Assembly (NCBI RefSeq): GCF_023955655.1
Contig: NZ_JAMXHT010000005.1
Coordinates: 555,796 to 619,795, forward strand
Direction: 5' to 3'
Length of the DNA: 64,000 nucleotides
Source: Ralstonia soli
Lineage (GTDB): Bacteria > Pseudomonadota > Gammaproteobacteria > Burkholderiales > Burkholderiaceae
Under the pieces are notes generated by a model that was given only the letters and a program-made list of their open reading frames with translations, did not search any database and was not told where the DNA came from. The position numbers and the translations under genes were made by a program. Shown here piece by piece: positions 56,060 through 64,000 of the stretch; the stretch's first letter is position 1, and every line of letters begins with the position of its first letter.

Positions 56060-57148
56060 TCAGAACAGATGATGAATCCCGGTGAGGACGACCGTCTGCC
56101 GTTTGGACGACGAAGTGCCGATTCCCAACGTGCTCGCCACGGCGCCCTGGGACGCCTGCTCCACCATCAGGTCGGCATACAGTTGCGTCGTCTTGGACAA
56201 CGCGTAGACGTTGGCGAGCGTCAGCTGTGTCCACCGTTTTCCTGACAGCGTGGTGGTCCACGCGCCTGCGTCGATCTGGTACGCGGGGGTGAGCTGGAAA
56301 TTGATTCCGCCATCGATGGTCCGGTAGTTGTCCATCTGGCCATTGCGCTCGATGCGGACCTGGGTGACGAGGCCGTGCAGCGTGATGGCTCCGAGCCGGT
56401 AGCTGCCGCCGATGCCGGCGTTCTTGACGCGATCGGCCACGAATGGTGCGCCCCCGGCAAGGTTGACGCCCTGGAACGTGGTCAGCCCCAGGCCGCCCGC
56501 GATGTTCAGCGTGCGGCGCTGATATTCCGAATATGCGGCCGCGAGGTTGAGCGGGCCATTCGCATATGTCGCGCCGAAGCTGATGCTGTGTCCGGTCGTG
56601 CTGCTGGCGGTGTTGGTGAAGCCATACATGGCGCCAAACGTCAGGCCGGAATACGTCTGGCTGCGGAACTTGACCGTGTTCGTGAGTTGCACGGGCACCG
56701 TGTTGCCCAAGCCGTCGATATTGCCGGGGTGGAAGGCAGAAAAATCGCCCAGCGCCTGCGCAGTGGACAGGGGCCCGAGCATCTCGAAGTGGAAGTCGGT
56801 CTGACGGCCCAGCGTGATCGTGCCGATCCGTTGATCGGACAGCCCGACGTAGGCTTGGCGGTTGAACAGCGTGCCTGCGCTCGACATTGCACCGCTGATG
56901 GTTGAGAAACCGGACTCCAGCTTGAACACCGATTTCAGTCCGCCGCCCAGGTCCTCGACACCCATAAGCCCCCAGCGGTCTGCCTGGTACGTGCCCTGCT
57001 GCGCGAGGAAGGCGGAACTGCCATGCAGGTTGCTGACATAGCCGATGCCGGCATCCAGGCTGCCGTAAAGCGTCACGCTGCTCTGCGCATGCGCACCGGC
57101 AGCCACCCCCAGCAGTGGGAGAGCGATGCAACGCAAGCTTTTTTTCAT
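56060..57148 (-). CDS. Gram-negative trimeric porin
   Basis: A 362-residue outer-membrane diffusion pore of the beta-proteobacterial OmpC-like family. It has a signal peptide ending AGAHAQ (about 1-21), the start QSSVTLYGSLDAGIGY, the block RWGLMGVEDLGGGLKSVFKLESGF and a terminal GIHHLF with the C-terminal Phe needed by the BAM complex. GGAGGAGACCC precedes the start. It is the last gene of the four-gene operon and may admit that operon's substrate. Confidence 0.94.
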   Translation of the reverse strand: MKKSLRCIALPLLGVAAGAHAQSSVTLYGSLDAGIGYVSNLHGSSAFLAQQGTYQADRWGLMGVEDLGGGLKSVFKLESGFSTISGAMSSAGTLFNRQAYVGLSDQRIGTITLGRQTDFHFEMLGPLSTAQALGDFSAFHPGNIDGLGNTVPVQLTNTVKFRSQTYSGLTFGAMYGFTNTASSTTGHSISFGATYANGPLNLAAAYSEYQRRTLNIAGGLGLTTFQGVNLAGGAPFVADRVKNAGIGGSYRLGAITLHGLVTQVRIERNGQMDNYRTIDGGINFQLTPAYQIDAGAWTTTLSGKRWTQLTLANVYALSKTTQLYADLMVEQASQGAVASTLGIGTSSSKRQTVVLTGIHHLF

Positions 57149-57194
57149 AGGGTCTCCTCCGTTTTCTAATGGGTATGTGCGGCTGTGCCGCGAT

Positions 57195-57911
57195 TTACAG
57201 CAATGTCTGATACAGGATGGCGGCACCCGATACGATCGCGAACGCCATCACGCTGATGCGCAGGATTCGGCCGTTGAAGTGGTGGTGGATGTGCTGGCTG
57301 ACGAACGCGCCCACGATGACCGCCGGCACGAGTTGCAATGCCGATACGAATTTGTCCGGCGTGATTTGCCCGGTGGTGCTGAGCATCGCCAGCGAAACGG
57401 CCTCGCCGATGGCGAAGCAGAGCGCGATCGTCGAGCGCAGCGCGGGTGCCTGGTGGTGCTGGAAGACCATGGCCAGTGCGGGGCCGCCGATGCCGGTTGC
57501 GGTCTCGGTAATGCCGGTCACGGCGCCCGCGGCCATGAACGCGTTACGGCCCGGCGCAAAGGCTGGAGCGCACAGGGTGGCCACCGCCGCGGCGATGGTC
57601 GATGCGCCGATGAACAGATTGAGATCGTGCGTCGAGATGCGCGACAGGATCCAGACGCCGCCCACTGCGCCGGCGATGCGCCCTGCCGTAATCCAGATCG
57701 CTCCGTTCGAATCGAGGGCAGGGCGTTCGCGCCAGGCCAGATACGCGTTCAACGGCAGCATCAGGATCAGCAGTGACACCGGCAGCAGGCCCGGGTCCAC
57801 AAGACCGATGACCGGTGCGGCAATGAGGGCGAACCCCACACCGACGGCGCCCTGCACAAATGCGCCGATCGCGACCGTCGCGGCCAGGAGGGTAAAAATG
57901 GTCAGACTCAC
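57195..57911 (-). CDS. TSUP (TauE/SafE) family membrane transporter
   Basis: A 238-residue membrane protein with about eight helices in two repeats. The GAVGVGFALIAAPVIGLVDP and GIGGPALAMVFQHHQAP motifs mark the TSUP family, often linked to sulfite, taurine or organic anion export. The substrate is unknown. It lies between the amidohydrolase and porin genes with 31- and 46-base gaps. Confidence 0.88.
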   Translation of the reverse strand: MSLTIFTLLAATVAIGAFVQGAVGVGFALIAAPVIGLVDPGLLPVSLLILMLPLNAYLAWRERPALDSNGAIWITAGRIAGAVGGVWILSRISTHDLNLFIGASTIAAAVATLCAPAFAPGRNAFMAAGAVTGITETATGIGGPALAMVFQHHQAPALRSTIALCFAIGEAVSLAMLSTTGQITPDKFVSALQLVPAVIVGAFVSQHIHHHFNGRILRISVMAFAIVSGAAILYQTLL

Positions 57912-57942
57912 AGGAATTCTCGCTTCTGGGTTGGGGTGTCTT

Positions 57943-59400
57943 TCACCGGTCGGTGGTGGCGTTGGTGATATCCGTGGCGTGCTGTACGCGAATGTCCGAC
58001 CAGGAGGGTGAGTGAACCCGCTGGATCGGGGCGCGCGCGACCACTTCGGACGCCGCTTCGTCGACCTCCTTCAGGAAGGCCCGGGCGTCCCAGTCCAGCG
58101 GCCACCCCTGCCACAGGCGCAGCCGGCCCGCGACAAAGACGGCGTCGATCTGGCTGCGGTTGGCAAGCCGGACCAATTCCCAGTTGAGGTTCCAGGAGGG
58201 CCGCATTTCCGGTACGTCGATGTCGACGAGCAGAAAGTCAGCGGCCTTGCCCGGTGCAATGTCGCCGGTGAGTGCGCCAAGGCGCAGCACGTTTGCGCCG
58301 CCACGCAGTGCGTGGTTCAGCCACAGCTCGCCGTCACCGCAGGCGGAATCACCGGTTGCAAGGCCGAAAGCGAATCGCTGGGCGGACTCCGCGGCATCGA
58401 GCAGCCGGAAGGCGTCGCTGCGTGTGCCATCCGTCCCCAGTCCGACACGGATGCCCAGCGCCGTCATCTGCATCGCGGGCGCCACGGCATTCCCCTTCCA
58501 CGAACTGGCGACGGGGTTGTAGCTGACCGCCGCCCCGGTATCGCGCAGCAGGTTCAGCTCGGTGGGCGTGACCAGCGTCGCGTGCGCGATCAGCGTCTGC
58601 GGGCCGAGTGCGCCGGCATAGTGAAGATGCTCGATCGGGCGCATCTTGCGTTGAACGATCGACCGCTCGACAGATGCCAGATGTTCGTTTGCGTGTGTCT
58701 GGAAGATCGTGCCGGCGTCTGCGCACAGTGTTGCGGCCGCTTGCAGCATGCCGTCGGAGCCGGCTTCGGGCACGGAGATGGCCAGCGACGGATGCACGAG
58801 CGGATGGCTTTCCCAACGGGCAAGATGCTTGCGTGCGCGCTCGAGGATGGCGGCCCGCTTGCGGGCGTCAATGTCGTCGGCCATGTCGTTGCAGATCAAC
58901 CCAAGCACGCACCGGATGCCGACATCCTGCGTTGCAGCGGCAACGGCCGTGGCATCGCCGTCTGCGCGCGTACCGGCGTCGCATACCGTGGTGAACCCGC
59001 CGCGCAGCGCCTCCAGTGCGGCCAGCTTTGCCGACATGTACAGCAGGTTTTCATCAAGGCAGTTTTCCAGCGGCACCCAGATGCGGCGAAAGATCTCCGA
59101 GGGCTCGCCGAACGCCAGTGCCTTACCAAACGACTGGGTGAGGTGATGGTGGGTGTCGATGAAGCCCGGCATGATCAGCTTGCCCGGCAGGTGGATCGGC
59201 GCCAGGTGCGGGTAGCGCGCAATCAGGGCGTCGGCCCGATCAATGTCGAGAAAGGTTCCGTTGGCGACGACCGCGCCGTGCCCTTGCACCGGCCCCTTGT
59301 CCAGCAGGAGGTATTCGGGCAACAGCAGCAGTTCGTCTGCGCACAGGTCAGTGCAATGCGGGCCGTGCGGTGCAGGGGTGGAGTTGGCAAGGGAGACCAT
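57943..59400 (-). CDS. Amidohydrolase-superfamily deaminase (ATZ/TRZ, guanine/8-oxoguanine-deaminase-like)
   Basis: A 485-residue metal-dependent hydrolase that probably deaminates a heterocyclic base. The metal ligands appear as DTHHHL (about residues 82-87), QTHANEH, IAHATLV and the catalytic aspartate in GLGTDGTRSD. A beta-sandwich domain is formed by both ends (ADELLLLPEYLLLDKG and ADFLLVDID). The cluster type is close to 8-oxoguanine and methylthioadenosine deaminases and TrzN/AtzA, but the substrate cannot be read from sequence. It follows an NCS2 base permease by 35 bases, which supports a nucleobase or pterin-like substrate. Confidence 0.87.
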   Translation of the reverse strand: MVSLANSTPAPHGPHCTDLCADELLLLPEYLLLDKGPVQGHGAVVANGTFLDIDRADALIARYPHLAPIHLPGKLIMPGFIDTHHHLTQSFGKALAFGEPSEIFRRIWVPLENCLDENLLYMSAKLAALEALRGGFTTVCDAGTRADGDATAVAAATQDVGIRCVLGLICNDMADDIDARKRAAILERARKHLARWESHPLVHPSLAISVPEAGSDGMLQAAATLCADAGTIFQTHANEHLASVERSIVQRKMRPIEHLHYAGALGPQTLIAHATLVTPTELNLLRDTGAAVSYNPVASSWKGNAVAPAMQMTALGIRVGLGTDGTRSDAFRLLDAAESAQRFAFGLATGDSACGDGELWLNHALRGGANVLRLGALTGDIAPGKAADFLLVDIDVPEMRPSWNLNWELVRLANRSQIDAVFVAGRLRLWQGWPLDWDARAFLKEVDEAASEVVARAPIQRVHSPSWSDIRVQHATDITNATTDR

Positions 59401-59435
59401 GGGGATTCCGTTTTTTTGGGGTGAAAGGCGGGTGG

Positions 59436-60806
59436 TCAGTGGCAGGCGTGCTTATCGCGTCCTGCCGTTTCGAGATGCATGGCCTGGTTGGCGGTGCCTC
59501 GTACGGGCCAGTGCAGGTGTTCAAAGAGGATGTTGACGAGCACGGCCGTCAGCGCGCCCATGGCGAGCCCGTTGTTGAGCACGATTTGCAGCGTGGCGGG
59601 AAACCGGCTGTAGATGCCCGGCACAACGATCGGGAGCAGCCCCATCGTCAACGCGGCGGCGAGGGTGTACATGCCGGAGCGGGCGCGCAGGTCGACTTGG
59701 CGCAGCAGGTTGATGCCCATCACGCCGATGATCGAAAACACGACCAGGGCTGTTCCACCCACGACGGCGGCTGGAATCGCGTTGGCCAGCCGGCCCAGCG
59801 GCGCCAGCAGTGCAATGACGATCAGGATCACGCCCGCCGTGGCCGTCACGAAGCGTGACCGGACGCCCGTGGCCTGGACGATGCCGATGTTCTCGCTGCT
59901 GGTGATGATCATCGACGTGCCAAACAGTCCGCCCAGCACCGACATCACCGCATCTGCGCGAATGGTCTTCGGCACCATCACGCGCGGGTCGATTTCCTTG
60001 CCCACGACTTCAGCAATGGCGACTGTCTGCCCAGTTGCTTCCGCCATCGAGATCACGCTGAAGATCAGCAGGGGCAGGGCGGCCAGCAGGTCGAAGTGCG
60101 GCATGCCGAACGGCAGCGGTGTGGGCATCGTGATGACCGGGCCGGACCAGACATCGGCGAAGTGCATCAGCCCCAGTGCGGCAGACAGTCCGGCACCGGC
60201 CAGCATGCCGAGCAGCACGGCCAACTGCCCGAACATGCCCTTGAAAAGCCGCGCGAACAGGATCGTGAAACCGACCGTTGCCAGTGCCAGACCGATGCCG
60301 AGCGGGTTTGCAAAGTCGGGTGTGCCCGGCCGGCCAACGATGACGCCGCCGTAGATGTTGACCAGGTTGATGGCAACCAGAATGAGCATCGCGCCAATGA
60401 CAATGCGCGGGAAAAATTTCAGACAGCGTGCAAAGACAGGCAGCAGCAGGAAGTAGAACAGGCCGGCCAGGATGACGGCTCCGGCGGCGGTTTGCAGATC
60501 CGTCTGCTGCGCGATGAGGACGAACAGCACGAGCGGCGCGCCGCCGGGCACCATGATGAATGGCAGACGCGCACCGAACCCGCGCGGGCCAAACGACTGC
60601 AGCAGGCTGCCCAGGCCGCAGACGAGGAAGGTGGCGCTGATGAGGTTCACCGTCAGGCCCGACGCGAGCCCGAGCGCCTTGGCGACGAGGAACACGGCCG
60701 TGATCGGCGATGCCGCCACCACCATCACGTGCTGCAGTCCAAATAGGATGAGTTTGCGAAGCGGCAATCGCTCGTCAACGGCGTGCGCTGGCTGGGTGTT
60801 CGTCAT
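59436..60806 (-). CDS. NCS2 family nucleobase/urate-type permease
   Basis: A 456-residue inner-membrane symporter of the nucleobase-ascorbate transporter family with about fourteen helices. The signature loop ITSSENIGIVQATGVRSR and the GLQHVMVV start are intact. Family members carry xanthine, urate, uracil or guanine; this one cannot be assigned. It is the first gene of the operon and its upstream region carries two LacI-type operators. Confidence 0.92.
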   Translation of the reverse strand: MTNTQPAHAVDERLPLRKLILFGLQHVMVVAASPITAVFLVAKALGLASGLTVNLISATFLVCGLGSLLQSFGPRGFGARLPFIMVPGGAPLVLFVLIAQQTDLQTAAGAVILAGLFYFLLLPVFARCLKFFPRIVIGAMLILVAINLVNIYGGVIVGRPGTPDFANPLGIGLALATVGFTILFARLFKGMFGQLAVLLGMLAGAGLSAALGLMHFADVWSGPVITMPTPLPFGMPHFDLLAALPLLIFSVISMAEATGQTVAIAEVVGKEIDPRVMVPKTIRADAVMSVLGGLFGTSMIITSSENIGIVQATGVRSRFVTATAGVILIVIALLAPLGRLANAIPAAVVGGTALVVFSIIGVMGINLLRQVDLRARSGMYTLAAALTMGLLPIVVPGIYSRFPATLQIVLNNGLAMGALTAVLVNILFEHLHWPVRGTANQAMHLETAGRDKHACH

Positions 60807-60890
60807 GGTGGTCTGTCTCCTGTCTCCCGCGCGGGAGCGGTGGGCTCCAGTGCTGGGCTGCTCCGGTATCCGGATGCGATGGTTTAGGTT

Positions 60891-60906
60891 CCCAAATCGA
60901 TTTGGG
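60891..60906. promoter_or_regulatory. LacI-type operator O1
   Basis: CCCAAATCGATTTGGG is a perfect 16-base palindrome with the central CG usual for LacI-family operators. Its 12-base core CAAATCGATTTG recurs exactly at O2. Confidence 0.75.
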
Positions 60907-60934
60907 GTGGGCGCCCAAAAAAGGGGCGACGCCC

Positions 60935-60946
60935 CAAATCGATTTG
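60935..60946. promoter_or_regulatory. LacI-type operator O2
   Basis: CAAATCGATTTG is a perfect 12-base palindrome identical to the core of O1, centred 42 bases (four helical turns) away. It overlaps the -35 box (TTGTTA, 60944-60949) of the lacI-type gene's candidate promoter. Confidence 0.75.
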
Positions 60947-60971
60947 TTAACTTAGAATGCTGCGATAGAAT
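60944..60971 (+). promoter_or_regulatory. Sigma-70 promoter of the LacI-family gene
   Basis: TTGTTA at 60944-60949 and TAGAAT at 60966-60971 with a 16-base spacer. O2 covers the -35 box, so autorepression is likely. Confidence 0.55.
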
Positions 60972-61073
60972 CCAGCTGTCAATTTTTATTATTTATCGGT
61001 TCCTTGCTGCGATAGGTGGCCCTGGCACCATCCAACTGGCAGGAGCACCATCGCGCTTTCCGACGACAGGAAC

Positions 61074-62153
61074 ATGGGGACATCCATCGAGAGCAACAGC
61101 ATGCAGACCCCAGCGTCACCCAAGCGGCGGCCCACGATTGCCGATGTCGCCCGGGCAGCAGGGGTCTCCCCGACGACGGTGTCGCATGCGCTGAACGGCA
61201 AGGGTTATGTCGACACGCACACCCGCGAACGTGTGAAAGAAGCCGCACGTGCGTTGGGCTATCGCCCGAGCATCCGGGCTCAACGCCTGCGCACCGGGGA
61301 AGCGCGTTCGATTGCGCTGATTTCGTCGATGCCCTATGAGGTGGCCGGTGGCGCGTCGCGTCTCGGCTTCCTGATGGAGGTGGCGGCGGTCGCTGCCGGC
61401 AGTGCACTGACACGCGGCCTCGCGCTGGTGCTGGTACCGCCCATGATGAGCGGCCGCCTGCCGCTTGAGCAGCTCGATATCGACGGCGCGATCGTGATCG
61501 AGCCCACGGCAGGCGACCCGAATGTCGAGCATCTGCAGGAACGCGGCCTGCCCGTTGTGTGTCTGGGGCGGCAACCCGGCAACGATGCGGTGCCTTACGT
61601 GGATATTCATTCATCAGCGACGACCGAGATGCTGCTGCGGCATCTGAGCGACCAAGGCAGTCGACGCATTGCCCTGCTGATCGGCGCCCAGGAACGCAAC
61701 TCCTACATCGAATCCAGAGCCAGCTACGAGCAGTTTTGTGCCGAGCACGGGATGGTGCCGGTCATTGCCGTTGCCGATGAATCAGGAGGCGAAACAGCCG
61801 GGGCGGCGGCCTGCGCCGCGTTGCTCGAGGCGCATCCCGACATCGACGGACTGTGCGCACTGGTGGACGCCTTTGCGGTGGGGGCGGTACAGGCCATCCG
61901 CAGCCGCGGGCTACGTGTGCCCGACGACCTCCGGGTGGTGACGCGCTATGACGGTATCCGGGCAAGAAGCTGTCAACCGCCGTTGACGGCCGTGGATCTG
62001 CATTTGGACGACATGGCCACGCAGGCGGTTGCCCTCCTGTTTGATCACCTGGGCGGGAGCGGGGATGCGCGCCGTTCCGTCGCCCCCGCCGTACCGACGC
62101 TGGTAGTGCGGGAGTCTTCGGCAGGCGTTGCGCCCCCGGCAACCTCCATCTGA
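61074..62153 (+). CDS. LacI-family transcriptional repressor
   Basis: A 359-residue regulator. The helix-turn-helix TIADVARAAGVSPTTVSHALNGKGYV (about residues 21-46) and hinge (RERVKEAARALGYRPSIRA) are followed by a type I periplasmic-binding-protein-like effector domain (about 75-345). It is divergent from the permease-deaminase-TSUP-porin operon with two identical operators between. It almost certainly represses that operon and itself; the effector is probably the transported base or a product. The start at 61074 has ACAGGAAC upstream. Confidence 0.93.
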   Translation: MGTSIESNSMQTPASPKRRPTIADVARAAGVSPTTVSHALNGKGYVDTHTRERVKEAARALGYRPSIRAQRLRTGEARSIALISSMPYEVAGGASRLGFLMEVAAVAAGSALTRGLALVLVPPMMSGRLPLEQLDIDGAIVIEPTAGDPNVEHLQERGLPVVCLGRQPGNDAVPYVDIHSSATTEMLLRHLSDQGSRRIALLIGAQERNSYIESRASYEQFCAEHGMVPVIAVADESGGETAGAAACAALLEAHPDIDGLCALVDAFAVGAVQAIRSRGLRVPDDLRVVTRYDGIRARSCQPPLTAVDLHLDDMATQAVALLFDHLGGSGDARRSVAPAVPTLVVRESSAGVAPPATSI

Positions 62154-62187
62154 TACCAACGACAAGGCGTGTCGAGGGGCCTGCAGC

Positions 62188-63003
62188 TCAGGTGAAGCGG
62201 GTGACCGCGTTGCCTCGGCAGAACGCCAGCAGCGTGAGGTTGCCTTCCTTGGCATGGCTAATCGCCATAGAAGACGGCGCGGAGATCGTGGCCAGCAGCG
62301 GCACCCCCACATGCACGCACTTGCGCGCGAGTTCAAAGCTTGCGCGGCTCGTCATGACGATGAAGCCATCGGCGGGGCGGATGCCGAGGCGGGCCAATCG
62401 GCCGATCAGTTTGTCCAGCGCGTTGTGGCGGCCGACATCTTCGAGCACGTGGACTGGCGCGCTGCCACCGGCAGGCACCCAACCCGCGGCGTGCAGACCG
62501 CCTGTGAGTGCATTGGCCGCTTGATGGGCTGTCATTGCCTGCATGGCATCCAAGACCTGCGCATCGGCGAGCGATGCCATCCATGCAGGCTGCGCGAGCG
62601 GCATGGGTGCGGCTTCAAAGGTTTGCAGGCTTTCAATGCCGCACAGTCCGCAGCCGGTCGGGCCGGCCAGCGCGCGGCGGTGTTCCTTTAGGCGCGCGAA
62701 GCATCCTGAGGCGATTTCCGCGTGCACTTCGAGCCCGTGCGGGTGCGCTTCTACGTCGGCGCCACGCCAATCGGCACGGCTGTCGATGATGCCTTCGGAT
62801 AACGCAAAGCCCAGCACAAAGTCTTCCAGGTCAGCGGGCGAGGCCATCATCACCGCATGCGTGATGCCGTTGAAGACCAGTGCCACCGGCGCCTCTTCTG
62901 CGACGGCGGTGGTGGTGTCTTCCTGCGTGCCGACACGCGTGCGCCGCGTTGCGGTGGCGGAGACGACGGGCAGGCCGGTTGGATGGCGGGTGAGGGCAGT
63001 CAT
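62188..63003 (-). CDS. fdhD: FdhD sulfur carrier for formate dehydrogenase
   Basis: A 271-residue maturation protein that passes sulfur from IscS to the molybdenum cofactor of formate dehydrogenases. The sulfur-carrying CxxC is in GPTGCGLCGIE, and the GSAPVHVLEDVGRHNALDKLIG and MTSRASFELARKCV blocks are typical. The start at 63003 overlaps the stop of the small winged-helix gene (ATGA). Confidence 0.95.
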   Translation of the reverse strand: MTALTRHPTGLPVVSATATRRTRVGTQEDTTTAVAEEAPVALVFNGITHAVMMASPADLEDFVLGFALSEGIIDSRADWRGADVEAHPHGLEVHAEIASGCFARLKEHRRALAGPTGCGLCGIESLQTFEAAPMPLAQPAWMASLADAQVLDAMQAMTAHQAANALTGGLHAAGWVPAGGSAPVHVLEDVGRHNALDKLIGRLARLGIRPADGFIVMTSRASFELARKCVHVGVPLLATISAPSSMAISHAKEGNLTLLAFCRGNAVTRFT

Positions 63004-63245
63004 GCGGTGAAATCGGGCAAAACGCGGCCGGCATCGAGCAGCACGACAAGCCAGCGTGCGTCCTCCATGGAAACGCACAGCAGGCCGGCATCGGCCAGCG
63101 GGTGCAGTGCGCGCAGGACCGTGCTGGCGCGCTCGCCCACGCGCTTGGTCAGCCACGGCAGCGAGACGGGCTTGCCGGCCTCGGTCTCGCGCAATGCCGC
63201 CAGCAGCGCCAGTTGCAGCGCAGACCAGGCCGGCCCGGTTGGCAT
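63000..63245 (-). CDS. Small winged-helix-like protein between FDH and fdhD
   Basis: An 81-residue basic protein. The block ALLAALRETEAGKPVSLPWLTKRVGERASTVLRALHPLADAGLL looks like a winged helix (about residues 10-56), with a short wing after it. It may be a transcription regulator or an accessory protein for the oxidoreductase. Both its start and its stop overlap the neighbouring genes by a few bases (ATGA at each side), so it is translated as part of the operon. Confidence 0.75.
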   Translation of the reverse strand: MPTGPAWSALQLALLAALRETEAGKPVSLPWLTKRVGERASTVLRALHPLADAGLLCVSMEDARWLVVLLDAGRVLPDFTA

Positions 63246-64000
63246 CAGGCTTCGGCCGTGGTGGCCGTTGTCGTATCCGCGGCGCGTTGCACCTGGCTCG
63301 GCACCAGCATCACCGGAATCGACTTCGATGTCGGCGTGCGCGCCTGATCGGCCACGGAAGACAGCGGCACCAGCGGATTGGTCTCGGGGTAATACGCCGC
63401 CAGGCACCCACGCGGGATGTCGTACGCCACCAAACGGAAACCATCGGCGCGGCGCGTGGTGCCGTCTTCAGACAGCGTGACCATGTCGACCCAATCGCCG
63501 TCCTTCATGCGGATCGTGTGCAGATCTTCCTTGTTGATGAAGACCACGCGGCGTTGGCCGAACACGCCGCGATAGCGGTCATCCATGCCGTAGATCGTGG
63601 TGTTGTACTGGTCGTGCGAACGGACCGTCGCGAGCGTGAAGACCGTCGCATCGGCATGGCGCTCGCGGGCGCGGTGCACGGGCGTATCGGTCGGCACGGC
63701 ATGCGCATGGAATTCCGCCTTGCCCGACGGCGTGCTCCACACACGTTCCGATGCGGTGTTGCGCAGGCGGAAGCCGCCCGGCACGCGAATCTTCTCGTTG
63801 AAGCCGGCAAAGTCGTCGAACACGGCTTCGATGCGCTCGCGGATGCGGTCGTAGTCCTCCACCAGCCAGCGCCAGGGGATGGGGCTCTCGGGCAGTGTCG
63901 CTTCAGCCAGCCGCGCCACGATGGCGGGCTCCGACAGCAGGTGCGGCGAGGCCGGCGGATTGATGCCCGCCGACATGTGCACCATGCTCATCGAGTCTTC
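63245..64000 (-). CDS. Molybdopterin oxidoreductase, FdhF/YdeP family (partial, N-terminus outside window)
   Basis: The visible 251 C-terminal residues belong to a molybdenum/iron-sulfur oxidoreductase related to formate dehydrogenase alpha subunits. The molydop-binding domain is seen in TVRSHDQYNTTIYGMDDRYRGVFGQRRVVF and AYDIPRGCLAAYYPETNPLVPL. The frame is still open at the window edge. The reading before MSMVHMSAGINPPASPHLLSE continues with family-like residues. Its sequence resembles the FdhF/YdeP group more than the NAD-linked FdsA. The adjacent fdhD supports a formate-dehydrogenase-like enzyme. Confidence 0.9.
   Translation of the reverse strand, partial: EDSMSMVHMSAGINPPASPHLLSEPAIVARLAEATLPESPIPWRWLVEDYDRIRERIEAVFDDFAGFNEKIRVPGGFRLRNTASERVWSTPSGKAEFHAHAVPTDTPVHRARERHADATVFTLATVRSHDQYNTTIYGMDDRYRGVFGQRRVVFINKEDLHTIRMKDGDWVDMVTLSEDGTTRRADGFRLVAYDIPRGCLAAYYPETNPLVPLSSVADQARTPTSKSIPVMLVPSQVQRAADTTTATTAEA

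Overview
The window is a high-GC stretch from a beta-proteobacterial chromosome, most probably a Ralstonia species close to R. pickettii or R. mannitolilytica. Reasons: a complete Burkholderiales-style Flp/Tad pilus locus, an H-NS (BpH3/HvrA-like) protein, DUF2968 and DUF3613 proteins, a CYP102-type fused P450, and a polyhydroxybutyrate/ketone-body set (patatin, 3-hydroxybutyrate dehydrogenase, acetoacetate decarboxylase). This assignment comes from gene content and protein resemblance, not from a database search. About fifty protein genes are supported. No rRNA, tRNA, CRISPR array or insertion sequence was seen.

Layout. 1-7.5 kb: 2,4-dienoyl-CoA reductase (cut by the window edge), a small hypothetical gene, a tyrosine recombinase with a degenerate active site, galE, a membrane PAS protein with no output domain, and a chemoreceptor behind a probable sigma-28 promoter. 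7.5-12 kb: H-NS, a GGDEF/EAL membrane protein, and a LuxR-type regulator with a cysteine cluster. 12-17 kb: an orphan two-partner-secretion transporter (TpsB) and two divergent, paralogous glycine-rich repeat lipoproteins. 17.5-30.3 kb: the Tad locus in the order flp-tadV-tadE-cpaB-cpaC-cpaE-cpaF-tadB-tadC-tadD-DUF3613-tadG, ending with a sigma-54 activator.

30-46 kb: DUF2968 lipoprotein, self-sufficient P450, two Gfo/Idh/MocA oxidoreductases, a small P450 plus antibiotic-biosynthesis-monooxygenase pair opposite an ArsR-like regulator, a Fur-box-controlled siderophore receptor with a PepSY protein, and a Na+/H+ antiporter. 45-53 kb: the patatin-bdhA-adc operon and a MocR-controlled beta-alanine-type operon (omega-aminotransferase plus methylmalonate-semialdehyde dehydrogenase). 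53-64 kb: cold-shock genes, kup, a four-gene operon (NCS2 permease, amidohydrolase, TSUP transporter, porin) facing a LacI regulator across two identical operators, and an ATGA-overlapped formate-dehydrogenase-like operon with fdhD.

The most system-like region is 10.7-30.3 kb. The LuxR-type gene and one repeat-lipoprotein gene share a rare palindrome at the same distance from their starts. The other lipoprotein gene has a consensus sigma-54 promoter, and the Tad locus ends in a sigma-54 activator whose receiver-like domain lacks a visible phospho-acceptor. Together these suggest a co-regulated surface-adhesion programme, but the co-regulation is inference. The second coherent unit is the 56-62 kb transport and deamination operon, whose substrate (probably a purine- or pterin-like base) is unassigned.
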